Source: Aporrectodea caliginosa
Taxonomy: Eukaryota > Annelida > Clitellata > Crassiclitellata > Lumbricidae
Assembly (NCBI GenBank): GCA_020284085.1
Contig: JACEVL010000337.1
Location: 521,273-585,272 of the forward strand
DNA: 64,000 bases
Direction of reading: 5' to 3'
This document shows positions 1 to 11,529 of the stretch, piece after piece. Under the pieces are notes generated by a model, which was not told the DNA's origin, did not search any database, and saw only the letters and a program-made list of their open reading frames with translations. The stretch's first letter is position 1. Each line of letters starts with the position of its first letter. Made by a program: the position numbers and the translations under genes.

Positions 1-1723
1 GTAGCGTTCATTTTCTTTATTAAGAACTCCTGGACTACTAATTCTGATGAAATTATCACACAGGTTAGCAATGACTTCACTTCTCATTTTAAGATCCTGT
101 TGTGGTGTTCCTGTATGGAGTTTAAACTGCTTTGCTAAAGAACTGCTTTTGGTATATGGTTTGTTGTGCAACTGTTGCTTCTCAGTTGCATGAGTTCTTC
201 TGTGTCTCTTTAGATGTCCAATATTTGTGAATCCTTTATTACAAACCTCACATATGTATGGTTTAACTCCTGTGTGGGTTCTCATATGCACGGTGAAGGT
301 CCCTACTCGGAAAAATGATGTCTGACATAAATGGCACTTGTATGTTTTTTCATCATTATGGGTTCTCATGTGCCTTTTCAGATTATAACCTCCAGTAAAT
401 GATTTCCGACACAACTGGCACATGTATGGCTTTTCTCCAGTATGGGTTCTCATGTGCCTTTTCAAAAGACCACCTTCATTAAATGATCTCTTACATAACT
501 GGCACCTGAATGGTTTTTCACCAGTATGGGTTCTCATGTGCCTTTTCACAGTACCAACCTCATTAAATGATTTCTGACATAACTGGCAGCTGTATGGTTT
601 TTCACCAGAATGGGTTCTCATGTGCGATTTCAGAGTACCAGAGCGATTAAATGATTTCTGACATAACCGGCAGCTGTATGGTTTTTCACCAGTATGGATT
701 CTCATGTGCGTTTTCAGACTACCACCATCATTAAATGATTTCTGACATAACTGGCAGCTGTGTGGTTTTTCACCAGTATGGGTTCTCATGTGCCTTTTCA
801 GATGACCACATTCATTAAATGATTTCAGACATAACTGGCACCTGTATGGTTTTTCACCAGTATGTGTTCTCATGTGAGTTTTCAGATGACTACCTTCACT
901 AAATGATTTCTGACATAGCTGGCATATATATGGTTTTACACCAGTATGGGTTTTCATGTGCGTTTTCAGAGTACCACTTTCAGTAAATGATTTCTGACAT
1001 AACTGGCAGCTGTATGGTTTTTCACCAGTATGGGTTCTCATGTGCGTTTTCAAACTACCACTGTCGATTAAATGATTTCTGACATAACTGGCACCTGTAT
1101 GGTTTTTCACCAGTATGGGTTCTCATGTGTGTTTTCAAACTACCACCCTCGTTAAATGATTTCTGACATAACTGGCAGCTGTATGGTTTTTCACCAGTAT
1201 GGGTTCTCATGTGCGTTTTCAAAGTACCAATTTCAGTAAATGATTTCTGACATAACTGGCAGCTGTATGGTTTTTCACCAGTATGGGACCTCATGTGCCT
1301 TTTCAGATGACCACTATTATTAAATGATTTCTGACATAACTGGCAGCTGTATGGGTTTTCACCAGTATGGGACCTCATGTGCATTTTCTGATGACCACTA
1401 TTATTAAATGATTTCTGACAAAACTGGCAGCGGTATGGTTTTTCAGCAGTATGGGTTCTCACGTGCGCAATCAGATTACTACCATGATTAAATGATTTTT
1501 CACAGATTTGGCATCTGTATGGTTTTTCGCCAGTATGTGTTTTCATGTGCATTTTCAGAGTACCGCCTTCAGTAAATGATTTCTTACATAGCTGGCAGCT
1601 GTAAGGTTTTTCACCAGTATGGGTTCTCATGTGCCTTTTCAGATGACAACTGTGATTAAATGATTTCTGACATAACTGGCACCTGTATGGTTTTTCGCCT
1701 GTACGAGTTTTCGTTTTCTCCAT
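1..1723 (-). CDS. ZNF1: tandem C2H2 zinc-finger protein, frameshifted, 3' end outside window
   Basis: Predicted nuclear DNA-binding protein of the tandem C2H2 class; its target is unknown. The ATG at 1721-1723 opens with MEKTKTRTGEKPY. Seven complete fingers (C-x2-C-x12-H-x3-H, TGEKPY-type linkers) follow. Finger 8 then breaks: one extra base near 1060 leads to a stop at 1055-1057. One frame over, I read no stop from 1054 down to base 1. That stretch completes finger 8, adds ten more fingers (18 in all) and begins the family tail (KPYTKSSS, then IANLCDNF). The last C-terminal finger and the stop lie beyond the window. This is the longest array of the five copies. A single indel in 1.7 kb could be an assembly error or a young pseudogene; transcripts or raw reads would decide. 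Confidence 0.85.
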
Positions 1724-1748
1724 CAGGATACTCAGTTAATTGTTAATT

Positions 1749-1830
1749 TCAATGTTTTTCTCCAGTATCGGTTCTTTTATGAGCTGTGAGATGACCACGT
1801 TGAGGATACAGTTTCTGAAATAATTACCAT
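1749..1830 (-). pseudogene. Vestigial zinc finger upstream of ZNF1
   Basis: Just upstream of the ZNF1 ATG, in another frame, the minus strand reads QRGHLTAHKRTDTGEKH followed by a TGA at 1749-1751. This is the helix, both histidines and the linker of a C2H2 finger. The same remnant precedes ZNF2-ZNF5, so it predates the duplications. It implies that the ancestral array was longer at its N-terminus. Confidence 0.65.
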
Positions 1831-1915
1831 GTTTGTATTTTTAAATGATTCATATGTGCTTCCTCCAATCACAAGATTCTAGACAAAGTTGGGATCTGTA
1901 TATGACTTTTGACAA

Positions 1916-2992
1916 GATTCAATCAATCAATCAATCAAACTCTTATATTGAAGCCAAATCAAAACACATAACATTTCAACATAAAAATATCAGGATTGGC
2001 CGCAAGAGGAGTCCCAAAAGGGATCAAGATCCCGCTAACTAGGGACACCTAAAACACATTTCAGAAATCTGAATTAGTTAAATCTTTGACATACAGTGCA
2101 ACATCACGTTTCGTACAGCAATGCAGATAGTATAGTACATATTACACAGTAAATGATTAATTAGATTCAGAACATTATGCAAATATAAAAAAAACAAAAC
2201 CCTAACTAACAGTGAAAGAGAATATCCGGCAGGGTAGTTTATAGCTAATTTCCATTAAGCAGGTAGGCATTCAGCATTTTTTTTAAGTGCCGTAGGTGGG
2301 GGGCACAACGTATGTGAGAGGGAAGCATGTTCCAGGTTGTGGAGCCAAAAGATTTTATGGAAAATAAGCGAGTATTGGTGTGTGCATATATGGGGCGATA
2401 AGAGTTAAAGTTTCTGGTGTAGTGAGTATGAACATCAGATCCTACATGAAAAAATCCCTTAAAACATGCTGGAAGTAAACCATGTTCATAGCGGTACATA
2501 AATAGGCCAATCTGTAATGTTCGAATCTGCTCTAGTTTAAGTAGCTTCAAGTCATTAAATAGTGGTCCAGAATGAACGCACCTTGGAACTCCCACAATGA
2601 TACGAACAGCACGTTTTTGTAATAGAATTAATCTCCGTAGTCTAGAGTCATAAGTAGATGCCCATACCATATTACAATAAGTAAGATAGGGGTACACCAA
2701 CGAGTAATATAATTTTAGGCGTATGCAGGAGGGCAATAAGTATGCAGCTCGAGTTAGAATACCAATGTTTTTAGCAATTTTGTCAGAAATAGTTTTTATA
2801 TGTTCCTTCCAGGTCAAATGTTGGTCTACGTGAACACCTAAAAATTTAGTAGAGGTGACTTTGGTAATAGGAATGTCATTGATGGATAATCTTAACGAGT
2901 CATCCGAGGGACCCATTTTCCTATGGATATTTGAATAGTATAAAGTTTGTTTTATCTAGGTTAAGGGTTAGTCTATTAGTAGAAAACCATGA
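1916..2992 (-). mobile_element. 5'-truncated LINE (Jockey/CR1 group) with (GATT)n 3' tail
   Basis: Insertion in the ZNF1 5' flank. ZNF2 reads directly from the sequence matching 1915 to that matching about 2993. The 3' end, at the low-coordinate side, carries four TCAA repeats (GATT on the coding strand), the short tandem tail typical of LINEs that prime on their own repeats. The 5' end is truncated inside the reverse-transcriptase gene. No clear target-site duplication was found. Confidence 0.75.
2245..2985 (-). pseudogene. Reverse transcriptase C-terminal region (LINE remnant)
   Basis: The 223-codon open frame 2245-2916 contains the post-catalytic signature of Jockey-superfamily reverse transcriptases: TKFLGVHVDQHLTWKEHI, then YSLVYPYLTYCNMVWAST and LQKRAVRII. 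A short upstream piece (LNLDKTNFILF) lies in another frame, so there is at least one frameshift near 2935. The catalytic palm motifs and the endonuclease are missing because of 5' truncation, so this is a dead copy. The ATG at 2914-2916 is internal, not a true start. Confidence 0.8.
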
Positions 2993-5168
2993 GTGTTGGT
3001 ATGCGGTTCAAAGCAATTTTACTGAAAAAGGTTTCTGTAATTGTTGTTGTCATAACCTTTCCAACACCAGGAGTGTCCAGTTTCACACATTACTGATTAC
3101 TTCATTTAAGTTCACCTTTCAGATGTTTATAAGATGAGTTCATGTTTCGTGTATCAGTAACAGTTCTTTTCCAGTAAAATAAGAAATAATTCACACAGAA
3201 AAAACTTTATGACGAAATACTGAAGCTATTCATCCGTTGTATAGTAGCACTCCTCAAATGCTATTATTCAGGATATATTTAGTGAAGATATAAAGTTGTG
3301 GTAAAACAAATCCACTGTAATATTATTAAGATGAAAGCCTTTTCCAGAAACTAGATTTTGAAGCTCTCAAAAGAATGCTGCTCGTCATTTTCATATACTT
3401 GCTAAAAATAACAGTAAAACGTCAATAATTAACGTGTTTATACAACAATTTCATTGCAGCTCAATACAGTGGATAGACTGTTCATTCATATACTCTCAAG
3501 CATCACCGTATACACCAAAGCATCACAATCAGGCGTATCGACTTCAAAGTCTTATCGCAACTCAATGCAATCCTACCAACCAAAGAATCTTCGCAGACAC
3601 TTCACCATCCAGCCATCCCAGTCTACTGGTTCATTCTCATATCTCACTCTCTCCCATCCACAGGAGTCGGACCCTCAGCCATTACCATTAATTCGACAGA
3701 CCTGAAACCCATCCATGCCAAAAACAAGATCTCTAAGTACGCTGACGACGTCTTATCTCACATGGATGGAAGTCGTTGAGAGACACAATACGAAAAGAAC
3801 TGGATGGAGTAAACAGGATCTAGGTCGACAAGAAACAACTTGAGACTTAATACCAGCAAATCCAGAGAGATGCTCATAGCCCGAAAGGGAAAGTGGACAG
3901 TAATACCATCGACATACTGTAATTAGTTAGAAATAATTTTTTTCCTCACCTCTATGAACATCCTAAAAGGGCCACAATCAGAGACGATCTCCGTGTAACG
4001 AACCACATTGACGGAGTTCTGGCCGCCTGCTCTATAATTCACTGCACACGCTTAGAGCACACGGCCTGCCAGCAACAGCACAGAAGGAGGTGTCAAGGGC
4101 GACAAATATGACCCGCCTCTTGTACGCAGCGCCAGCCTGGTGGGTGTTTTCGCGGGCAGCCGATCGTTCCAGAATTGAATGCAGCGAATGGCATACCTCA
4201 CGCAGACGGGCAAAAGCGTCGCACAGAAAATCGAAGAGGTCGAGAATAGGTTCTTACAGGCAGTGATATGGAATGAATGTCACGAACTTCGTGGTCCATT
4301 CCAGGGGGTCGTGCAAAGACATTATAAGTTACGCCTTAGGCAACATAACTTCCAGCTTCCACTGAAATATGACATAAACTAGATTTCACGAATTCTGCAT
4401 AGAAAACAACATCACGTGATACCCTAACATTGATAGTAACTAATACATTAGTCTATAACTCTTTTTTCATAACCTGTACCTGGTTGCGGTTTGACTGACT
4501 CAAGTTATCCATCCGATCCATATCCCACACTGCACCTAAACTCCGGAACAAACACCCTCTGAATCCCTAATATTCTCAGTTCATCCAACAAAAATGCCAC
4601 TCATTCACCGTCACCTGCCTCAGGCTCCTCTACTTTTCATGCCACATGATTTCCAAACTGAAGTCCCACCTCTTCCAGAAATCATACCCTGATCCATCCG
4701 ATCCTCTGCCTTCAAAGCTTTCTAGTCCTCTAAGAAACCTGCCATAACAGCTGATCTGCCTGTCTCTGGTCTGTCTGGCAACTGGGCTCAGACTTCTCTC
4801 TTGACAACCCGTTTGATATGATGCAGTGCTCGTGAATAAGCTCATGTTTTGAGCTTAGCTTCAGAGCAGAGCTTTGGAAATTGTGAGTCTACGATTACGA
4901 TGATTACGATTCGTAGTCAAGTGACTATATGGCAATAATGGCAAGGCACAGTTTCAGAACAACTTAAAGTAATTTTCTACTAAAAATTAAGTCTTGCCCT
5001 TAATGTTACAGAACTGTCTCAAAACAGAATGGCCTGGCGCCTGTATTTAGAAAGACACCATTCCATGAATAGACAAATAAAAAATCCACTTTCAAATCAC
5101 GCCATCTCAAATCTTCATAGTAGTTTCCAAAAGTAAGAAACCTCCTAGTTGGTAATTTTGTAACATGA
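2993..5168. repeat. ZNF module 5' flank, copy 1 (contains L2-like remnant)
   Basis: Apart from an insertion at 3673-4487, this matches the flanks upstream of ZNF2 (16.9-18.1 kb), ZNF3 (24.9-26.1 kb), ZNF4 (inverted) and ZNF5 (inverted), and 62545-63900. Within it, about 3440-3672 and 4488-4760 translate in plus-strand pieces to the C-terminal end of an L2-like reverse transcriptase (for example KSYPDPSDP near the end), broken by frameshifts. No host gene is visible. The open frames around 3434-3705 are parts of this remnant. Confidence 0.7.
3673..4487 (+). mobile_element. 5'-truncated LINE fragment (YADD region to ORF end)
   Basis: Absent from the matching place in the ZNF2 and ZNF3 flanks. 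Plus-strand translation begins inside the reverse-transcriptase palm (GVGPSAITINSTDLKPIHA, then SKYADD at about 3736-3753). It continues as ELDGVN and LRLNTSKSREMLIARKGK and, after frameshifts, GKSVAQKIEEVENRFLQAV (4179-4382 frame). The YADD catalytic motif survives, but several indels and stops make it non-functional. It belongs to a different LINE family from the one at 1916-2992. Confidence 0.65.
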
Positions 5169-5176
5169 TATAAGAC

Positions 5177-6251
5177 CAGGGCCGCATTAAGAGGGGTGCT
5201 AAGGGTGCTGCAGCACCCGGGCCCGCAGTTTTGAGGGGCCCGCATTTTCGGAAGTGACGAAATTTTTGGTTAATGGAACCTGCACTCCGCCACCCTTGTT
5301 TAGCTCATTATTAAATCTAGCGAAAATGCTGTTAAGCCTATGAATAGATACGAAGTAATTGGCCCAATTAATTTTTTCAGACGTAGCCTCAGTCAGACGA
5401 ACAGAGTGCCAGCTTTTAAGCCACAGAGGTTATCGGATATACCTACTGGCTGGTTGTAAGATTGATGGCACCTGACAGCCTCTATATGATGTAGGTCAAT
5501 GCTTTCTGCGGATGCCTAATATTTGAGTCATAGTCATAGTATATGCCCCACACATCATACGCACCTTGTAGGCCTATGTTATTCGGGCCATTCCCAACAT
5601 AGCCAGCTTCAGCATCAAGGAGACATATTTCATCAAACTATAGCCTCCCGAACACATTCTAGCTGGTTCTCATGCATGACAACTGGGTTTGCTGTAGCCT
5701 ATATCAAATTTCTAGCAGCCTTAAGACCCTACCACCCTAAGCCGGGAGAACGAACATTCTCCAAACTGGGCATCGTTAAGAATGTGCTTCGCTCAACTAT
5801 AGGACAGGGACGGCTGAATATGTTGTCCTTGATGAGTATCGAAAGCGATATCCTGCGTACAGTAGACTTCGATGATGTCATTGACGACTTTGCGCGAATG
5901 AAAGTTCGCAAGGCTTCGCTGTAACCATCCTAAGTCGCAAGTCTTAACTGGTGACCGAGTGTTAAAGAAGTAAGAATTCACTCAAATTAAGCTTAGTAAA
6001 CTATTCTCTAATATTAAATATTGATATCAATTATCTATATATTGCTTGTCTTTCGTTCCTGCTGTCATTTTACTAGGTAGTCTGACACTTTTGTAAATAA
6101 ACAAATACACCACAAGAAAAGCATCTTTAGGCAGTTGATAATTCACTAGTAAGCATGTTGTAAATATGTGCGTGGTGGACCGGTCGTTGTCAGAGGGGGC
6201 CTTGGAAGGCAATCACAGCACCGGGCCCGCACTAGCCTTAATGCGGCCCTG
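5177..6251. mobile_element. hAT-family DNA transposon, internally deleted
   Basis: Ends are perfect 15-bp inverted repeats, CAGGGCCGCATTAAG at 5177 and CTTAATGCGGCCCTG ending at 6251. They are flanked by the 8-bp target duplication TATAAGAC (5169-5176 and 6252-6259). An 8-bp duplication, CAGGG termini and a hAT dimerisation domain inside together fix the superfamily. At 1075 bp it is shorter than autonomous hAT elements and lacks the catalytic core. Confidence 0.9.
5652..5924 (+). pseudogene. hAT transposase C-terminal dimerisation domain fragment
   Basis: The plus-strand frame ends with GERTFSKLGIVKNVLRST, then LNMLSLMSIESDI and FDDVIDDFARMKVRKASL plus a stop. This is the hATC dimerisation region that closes hAT transposases. 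The RNase-H-like catalytic part and the BED finger are absent. The open frame starts at 5523, but its first 40 or so codons do not resemble the family, so only the end is credited. It is the residue of an internal deletion in the element at 5177-6251. Confidence 0.8.
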
Positions 6252-6459
6252 TATAAGACATTTGACTTAAAACTGACATATGAAATATGCATAACGCACT
6301 TCAACCCCTGTCTACTTACAGGAGCTGAACCCTGAGCGTCCAACGCCGTGGCTCTCTCCGCTCCTCTAAGCAGGCTGAGCTTCTTGTTAACCGGTCGCGG
6401 ACATCTATTATCTTCTAATTCGAGAATTCTCATTTCAGTTTGCAAAACATACATGCAAG

Positions 6460-6887
6460 TTTCATTCAACAGAATAATATACTCTTCTTGCTAGGTTGCT
6501 ACTAATGACATCTTGTGGACTATGGATCAGAGTAACGTGACAGCATTTGTTCCTTTTGACTTATCTGCTGCTTTTGGTGGAGTGTTCATTCACTTTTTTG
6601 CATTGATAGCAGCATTGTTTTGGTGTCTGATCATGACACTAAATTGGTTTTCACCCAACTATGCCCCTGCACTTAGTCAGTATACTTACATGACCATTTT
6701 CTACCATGGTTTTTCTAAAACAAGGTGTCCCTCAGGGTTGCTCTATTTTACTCTAAATGCATACCACACCACTAGCTATATAACTTGGCAGTCATTCACC
6801 TGGGTGACATTTTTAAGTAGATGATATTTAAATTTCACTTGAAAAGATATCTTGCAATTGTTTTTGTGCAGCTGTTGTCCAATGCCT
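6460..6887 (+). pseudogene. L2-like LINE reverse transcriptase remnant, copy A, first part
   Basis: Plus-strand frame around 6513-6824 reads SNVTAFVPFDLSAAF, where L2-like polymerases have a similar A-motif segment ending DLSAAFDTV. It then shows LNWFSPNY and a decayed palm region. The catalytic aspartates downstream of AAF are lost (GGV in place of DTV). Copies lie at 19190-20350 and, inverted, at 61480-61730. Interrupted by the piggyBac-type element at 6892-8030. Confidence 0.65.
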
Positions 6888-6891
6888 TTAA

Positions 6892-8030
6892 CCCTAGGGC
6901 TACCAAGCTTTTTTGTTGACTACCAGTTACCACCCCCTCTGGATTTCGCGTTTGGTTTCACATAATCATAACTTGTAATATAGCAATGGATTCAGCATTC
7001 ATTTCTGCACAGAATGGTATATTTAGTTGTACATTATGTGAATGCATCTCGAAATTACATCACTTTTAACAATGGAACCCATTAATTAGTGATATTTTAT
7101 ATTATTGCGTACATTTTTTACTTTTTGGATAAACAAATATAAGATTATGTGTGTTTTGAAACTGATCTATGTATAAAAGATACACACAATCATCCCTACA
7201 CATGTTTATATAGTATAAATGTACATCCATACATATATATCCAATTTTATCCATACATATAATATCGGTTTACGTTGTAATGCCGTATTCAGCCATTTTC
7301 ACACAGATTACGCGTATTATTATTTATTCTGATCACTTCCGGTATTCAAAAGACAAAGATGTAGGTATGCAAATGAAGCCCTACATTCCCTCTAAAGAAT
7401 GATATCTTTGTTTCTTTTCCAGGAAGACAAACGAATACGCTGCAGACAAAAAACTAAGGGGGGAGTGCTTCCATTCAGCCATTTTTCACGCTTATTACGC
7501 GTATTATTATTTATTTTGAACACTTCCGGTCATCAAAAACAAATTAATCAGTATGAAAACATAGCCCTACGTGTCCTCTATGCAACGGCATAATTTATTT
7601 TTCCTAAAAAATAAATTATGAATACGTTTTAATCGAAAAAACATGAAAAATGTGTGAAAGTGTAACCTATTTTCATACATTTTAATTTATTTTGAGCACT
7701 TCCGGTTGTCTCAAGTCAACTCAGTGACCATAGAAATGTAGCCCTTCATTCCCTCTATAGAATGGTATAATTTGTGTCTCTTAATATTATATGACGGATA
7801 AGATATAGTCAAAACTCTAGGGGGTGTGGTATCCACCCCTCTGGTACCTCGGGTATATTGGGTATAACTTTTGAACGGTGTGAGATATCATCTCACATTT
7901 TACCTCAAAACGTGTGTAAATGAACCCCCTACAGCTACCTAAAAGGTCAAAATTTGATTCCATACCGAAAAAGTTTGAGATGAAAAAAACCTAAAGGGGG
8001 TGGCAACCACCCCCCTTGGTAGCCTGAGGG
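6892..8030. mobile_element. piggyBac-type non-autonomous element (family PB1)
   Basis: Bounded by TTAA on both sides (6888-6891 and 8031-8034). Ends are CCCTAGGGCTACCAAG and, inverted, CCCTCAGGCTACCAAG. TTAA target duplication with CCCT ends is the piggyBac hallmark. The paralogous site near 19627 has one TTGA in place of the insertion (...CCTTTGAGGAG), so the insertion followed the segmental duplication or the site mutated. No transposase frame is seen. Related truncated copies end at 14962 and 22899. Confidence 0.85.
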
Positions 8031-8034
8031 TTAA

Positions 8035-8162
8035 GGAGACGAAGTATTGGATAGTGGCCAATAAGATCTTCTTCAAAATCATTAACATTTTAATTTCTGC
8101 TGCTGGGCACTCCACTAGACCTGAAAAAGTGTGAACGATTTAAATGTTTCTAACTGGAATAT
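8035..8162 (+). pseudogene. L2-like LINE remnant, copy A, continuation
   Basis: Resumes the L2-like copy after the PB1 insertion and matches 19630-19745 (for example TTTAATTTCTGCTGCTGG). It stops at another TTAA where the element starting at 8167 begins. No open reading frame remains. Confidence 0.55.
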
Positions 8163-8166
8163 TTAA

Positions 8167-8790
8167 CCCTCAGAAGGTTTCGCTACCTTGGCCTACACTC
8201 AAGGTCTCGGGGGTGCAAATGCACCCCAATGTATTCTCGATGTATTTGAATCAATCGAATCATATAATACTATAAATAATTGGAGCACAGACAAAGTAGT
8301 TTTATTCAAGTAAATTCTAAGACAATTTATTACGTCATATGACGTCATGACATGGCGTCAAAGCAACATGTCGAAAAATGTACACTTTTACAGCACAACT
8401 ATTTGAAAGTTTTCTGTACAACACAATTGTAACACTGATAGTGTAAGGCCTACAGATGAAAAAGCAATATTGCAAAATATGCAATAAGTTTTCCTTATCT
8501 ACTTTGCACACTCATGCACAGCCTGTGCAAAGTGCGACTAAATTCATTCATTCATTCGGTCACACAGAATGCAACGACCCTGCTTTCTCTTCCTCACAGC
8601 ATTGTCTGCACCGCCATGGCCATTGTTCTGCTCTTCGTAAGTGTTTTGTGTCGCATCATCTCGAGCATCGCCTTGTGATTCATGCAATCATGCTGTTGTT
8701 CAATGCATTCATGAATTGTGGCTTTGAGCATGAGTGACAATTCAGGAATACTCAGTCTGGATGTTAGATGGTTATAGACCAAATCTTTTC
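8167..8790 (-). mobile_element. Decayed piggyBac end with transposase Cys-rich tail
   Basis: Starts after TTAA (8163-8166) with CCCTCAGAAGG and a subterminal near-palindrome GGGTGCAAATGCACCC. This layout resembles the GGGGTCA...TGACCCC ends of the piggyBac element at 31989. Minus-strand translation near 8470-8620 gives RKRKQGRCILCDR, then (after a frameshift) LCTGCA and VCK, like the Cys-rich domain that closes piggyBac transposases. A TGACGTCA site lies near 8340, as in the 31989 element. The other end was not found. Confidence 0.5.
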
Positions 8791-8949
8791 CAAGCTGTTT
8801 CAGGAAAAGTCTTCGACAATGTGTTTTCTTTGCATTCCACTGGGATTCACATGACTCCAGATATTATTTTCTGAGAATCATCACTAAAACTATCTTCACC
8901 ATCCGATTCTGATGACTGACTTTCTGATTCTAATATAAGCTTCCTTGCC

Positions 8950-9315
8950 TTCCTCCGCCCGAAAGTAGCCCAATATAAATTATAACGTAAACAAAATGAA
9001 AATAGCTAAAAATGATCAAAAGTTATGTAATTATTTACTTCTATTTGAACTTTGGTAACTTGTTTCATCGTAAAGTTTAAAAATTGAATGCATCTGAACA
9101 ACGCCAAAAGTGACAAAGCATAAACACCCTAGTGCTAAAATCTCGCTCGTCAAGCATCTGAGTGTTTTTCCCAGTTTTTTTAATACCGTTTTCCGTACAG
9201 CGGACAAGAATGAAAGTAGCCCAAAAACCGCAACCCGCGGACAGCAAATTTTTCCCGCAACTAAAGTTTGAAACTAGCCCAATTGGGCGGGAAAACCGCG
9301 GAACTGGCAACACTG
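8950..9315 (-). mobile_element. hAT-like element end (CAGTGTTGCCA terminus)
   Basis: The minus strand begins at 9315 with CAGTGTTGCCAGTTC, a terminus common among hAT elements. The following GGGCTAGTTTC/GGGCTACTTTC motifs repeat at about 9270 and 9215, and again near 8965. The partner end and an 8-bp duplication were not located. The region 8167-9410 replaces sequence present in the second segmental copy, so it is a nest of insertions and deletions. Confidence 0.4.
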
Positions 9316-9415
9316 TGTCTGGCAACAAAGAATATTGTAATCTAAGAAAGGAGTCCATAGATATAAAAATGGGAAGTCATTTGGTCTATAAATTTGGTCT
9401 ATAAAGTCATTTTCA

Positions 9416-9720
9416 TACCTATATAACAAGAGCATTTCTTTCAACTTGGGTCTCATGGTCTAATAAACACTGAACTCTGTCCAAACATACTATTTAAAAT
9501 CAGGTTCTGTTCTTCAGTCTTATTACTATTGCACAACATATTGATATGCTTTGTCAAATTTTAAACTACAACTGATTTAGGCAATAAGCGTTTTCAGTTG
9601 CTGGACCTAAATTTGTCAATTCTCTCCCTGTATCTGTCCATTCTACTCAGTCCCTAATGTGCCCACCTTTGTGCCCTGGCAAACTCAGAAAATCACAGAG
9701 TGTCTCATTTCACCTATAAG
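9416..9720 (+). pseudogene. L2-like LINE 3' coding end, copy A
   Basis: Matches 20040-20340. Translation of the better copy gives a decayed LINE C-terminus (KFVNSLP, then STQSL), where the family ends in a W/FNSLP motif. Frames are broken. Nothing else coding is seen up to 10140. Confidence 0.45.
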
Positions 9721-10139
9721 ATTAATACGTAAAATTACACCACCTGTAAAATGTTTGTTGGGAAGATCAGCTGACCATGAAGAGGATTATGACATAATTA
9801 CGTTGAGGCTAAAAATTGGTGATCCATTTTCTTACAACTGCATACCTCTGGCTACCTTTGGCCTTAGATTAAGTGACCTCTCTAGTCTTCTTCTCAGAAC
9901 ATGCAATATTGGGATTACCTATATTAACTGCCTGCTTCGAAATTGAATTGGTTGAAAAATATTAACTGTCTTGCACATTTTTTATAGATAAGACAGTTTG
10001 AATAGCTGCAACTTTAGACTTGCTATATTTCATTGTCCAACGTCATTATTTATGTTACCTACTTTTAAAATATCATACTGAGACTGCCGAGAATATAATC
10101 TATTTGTGAGATGCAACGGTTTTGCTTAAAAAGAGTGGG

Positions 10140-10985
10140 ATTAATTAAACTAATTCCTTGTGTAAATAGAAGTTGGATTGATGACATTTATCAATAAAAT
10201 CACTGAAATATTAAATATGCTAAAATGGAGTTGGACATCGATAATGATAAAAAATAATGCAAATACAAGAATAAAAGGGTAAATGTGTAGCTTGAGAGTC
10301 GTAAATTATTCGCCATTGCATGGGTTTCAGTGTTTGTCGAATACAAGTCGGATTGATGAAAATAATTTTTGTTAAATAGATGTGGGATTGATGAAAAGCA
10401 TCTCGCTTAAATAGAAGCTGTATTGAAGAAAATAAATCCTAATTAATTAGAAGTTGCATTCATGAAAAATAATTGTTAAATAGAAGCTCGATAGATTAAA
10501 CGAATTCTTCCCCAAATGCACTCATACAATGTTAATCACTCATCTTCATTGACTGCTGCATTTAGACAGAAGAATTCCCAATTAAGAATTCTTTCAGTCA
10601 GACAACAAGAGAAACTATTATCATTTCCCTTCTCCTAATTTTAAAGTCGCAAAGAATCAGAAAAAAATAGGGAAATCCCATAGTTTAGGTTGGTAAATTA
10701 TTTAAAATGGTCAATTTAAAATGGAAGGTGGATTGATGAGAAAAGTTGCTTCCCTAAACGTTAGTGGGATTGATGAAACCATTTCTGTTTTAAATAGAAG
10801 CTGGATTGATTAAAATAATTGTTTCCACAAGAAGAAGCTTGATGCATGATAATAGTTATTTCCTTAAATAAAAGTTCCATTAATGAAAAATTTGCTTAAA
10901 TAAAAATTAGGTAATTTTTTTAATTAAATAGAAGTTGGATTGATGAAACAAATTTCTTGATGAAATGGAAGCTGGATTGGTGTTA
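10140..10985 (-). repeat. Degenerate about 35-bp array (ATCAATCCA family)
   Basis: Repeated TAAATAGAAGCTGGATTGAT (the complement of the core ATCAATCCAGCTTCTATTTA) at irregular spacing of roughly 30-40 bp, about 15 recognisable copies. Spacers vary and often contain AAAATAATT. A near-identical array lies at 20755-21580 because of the segmental duplication. No coding potential. Confidence 0.8.
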
Positions 10986-11142
10986 GTTATCATGGACATA
11001 GGTAGACTGCTTACTTACAAACGTCATGTACGGCATTGAAGACATTCAAATAATTTAGCAACCTAAACTACGGGATAACCCCAACGTCCATTTTAATTTG
11101 ACAATATAAAATAATTTACCAACCTAAACTACGGGTTTACAG
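10669..11142. mobile_element. Array-bearing inverted-repeat element (GGT...ACC family), copy A
   Basis: Left end GGGAAATCCCATAGTTTAGG and right end, inverted, GTAAACCCGTAGTTTAGG, each followed by TTGGTAAATTATTT. The interior holds units of the ATCAATCCA array. A second, nested right end (TTTAGCAACCTAAACTACGG) lies at 11050-11085. The flanking duplication is unclear. The element is duplicated at 21265-21730. Confidence 0.55.
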
Positions 11143-11525
11143 CAAATGTTAAGGTGATGTCTTTCCAGCCATCGTTTAAGGGGGAAATAAACATTAAGAT
11201 CAAACCACGACTATATTAACAACTCTCTCATTGAGTTAAATGTCGTTAATTAAATGTTTTTGTCCACTAAATTACATGCAAAGACTAATGGAATCTAACC
11301 TGGTTTGGCATCAAAATCGAATTTATTCATAATCTTAATAATGTATACAGTATGTCATCAGCACAAAATGGCGACGAATAAAGTGTTCGCTACAATGAGA
11401 AGTAAGCTGAAGTTTTACAGAGCATATCCTGTCATCTAGCGAATATATTATTTAACGCACTGCAGCAAAAGAGAATTAAGGCTTATTCACCATCAGATCT
11501 ACAGTCATATTTCTACAATTGCTAA
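11143..11525. repeat. Dispersed flank sequence shared by several modules
   Basis: Contains the stretch around ACAAAATGGCGACGAATAAA and CATCTAGCGAATA. It recurs at 21735-22015, 30990-31400, 42340-42500 (inverted) and 57650-57800 (inverted). It accompanies the array-bearing elements and may be part of a larger decayed element. No gene is seen. Confidence 0.55.
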
Positions 11526-11529
11526 TTAA

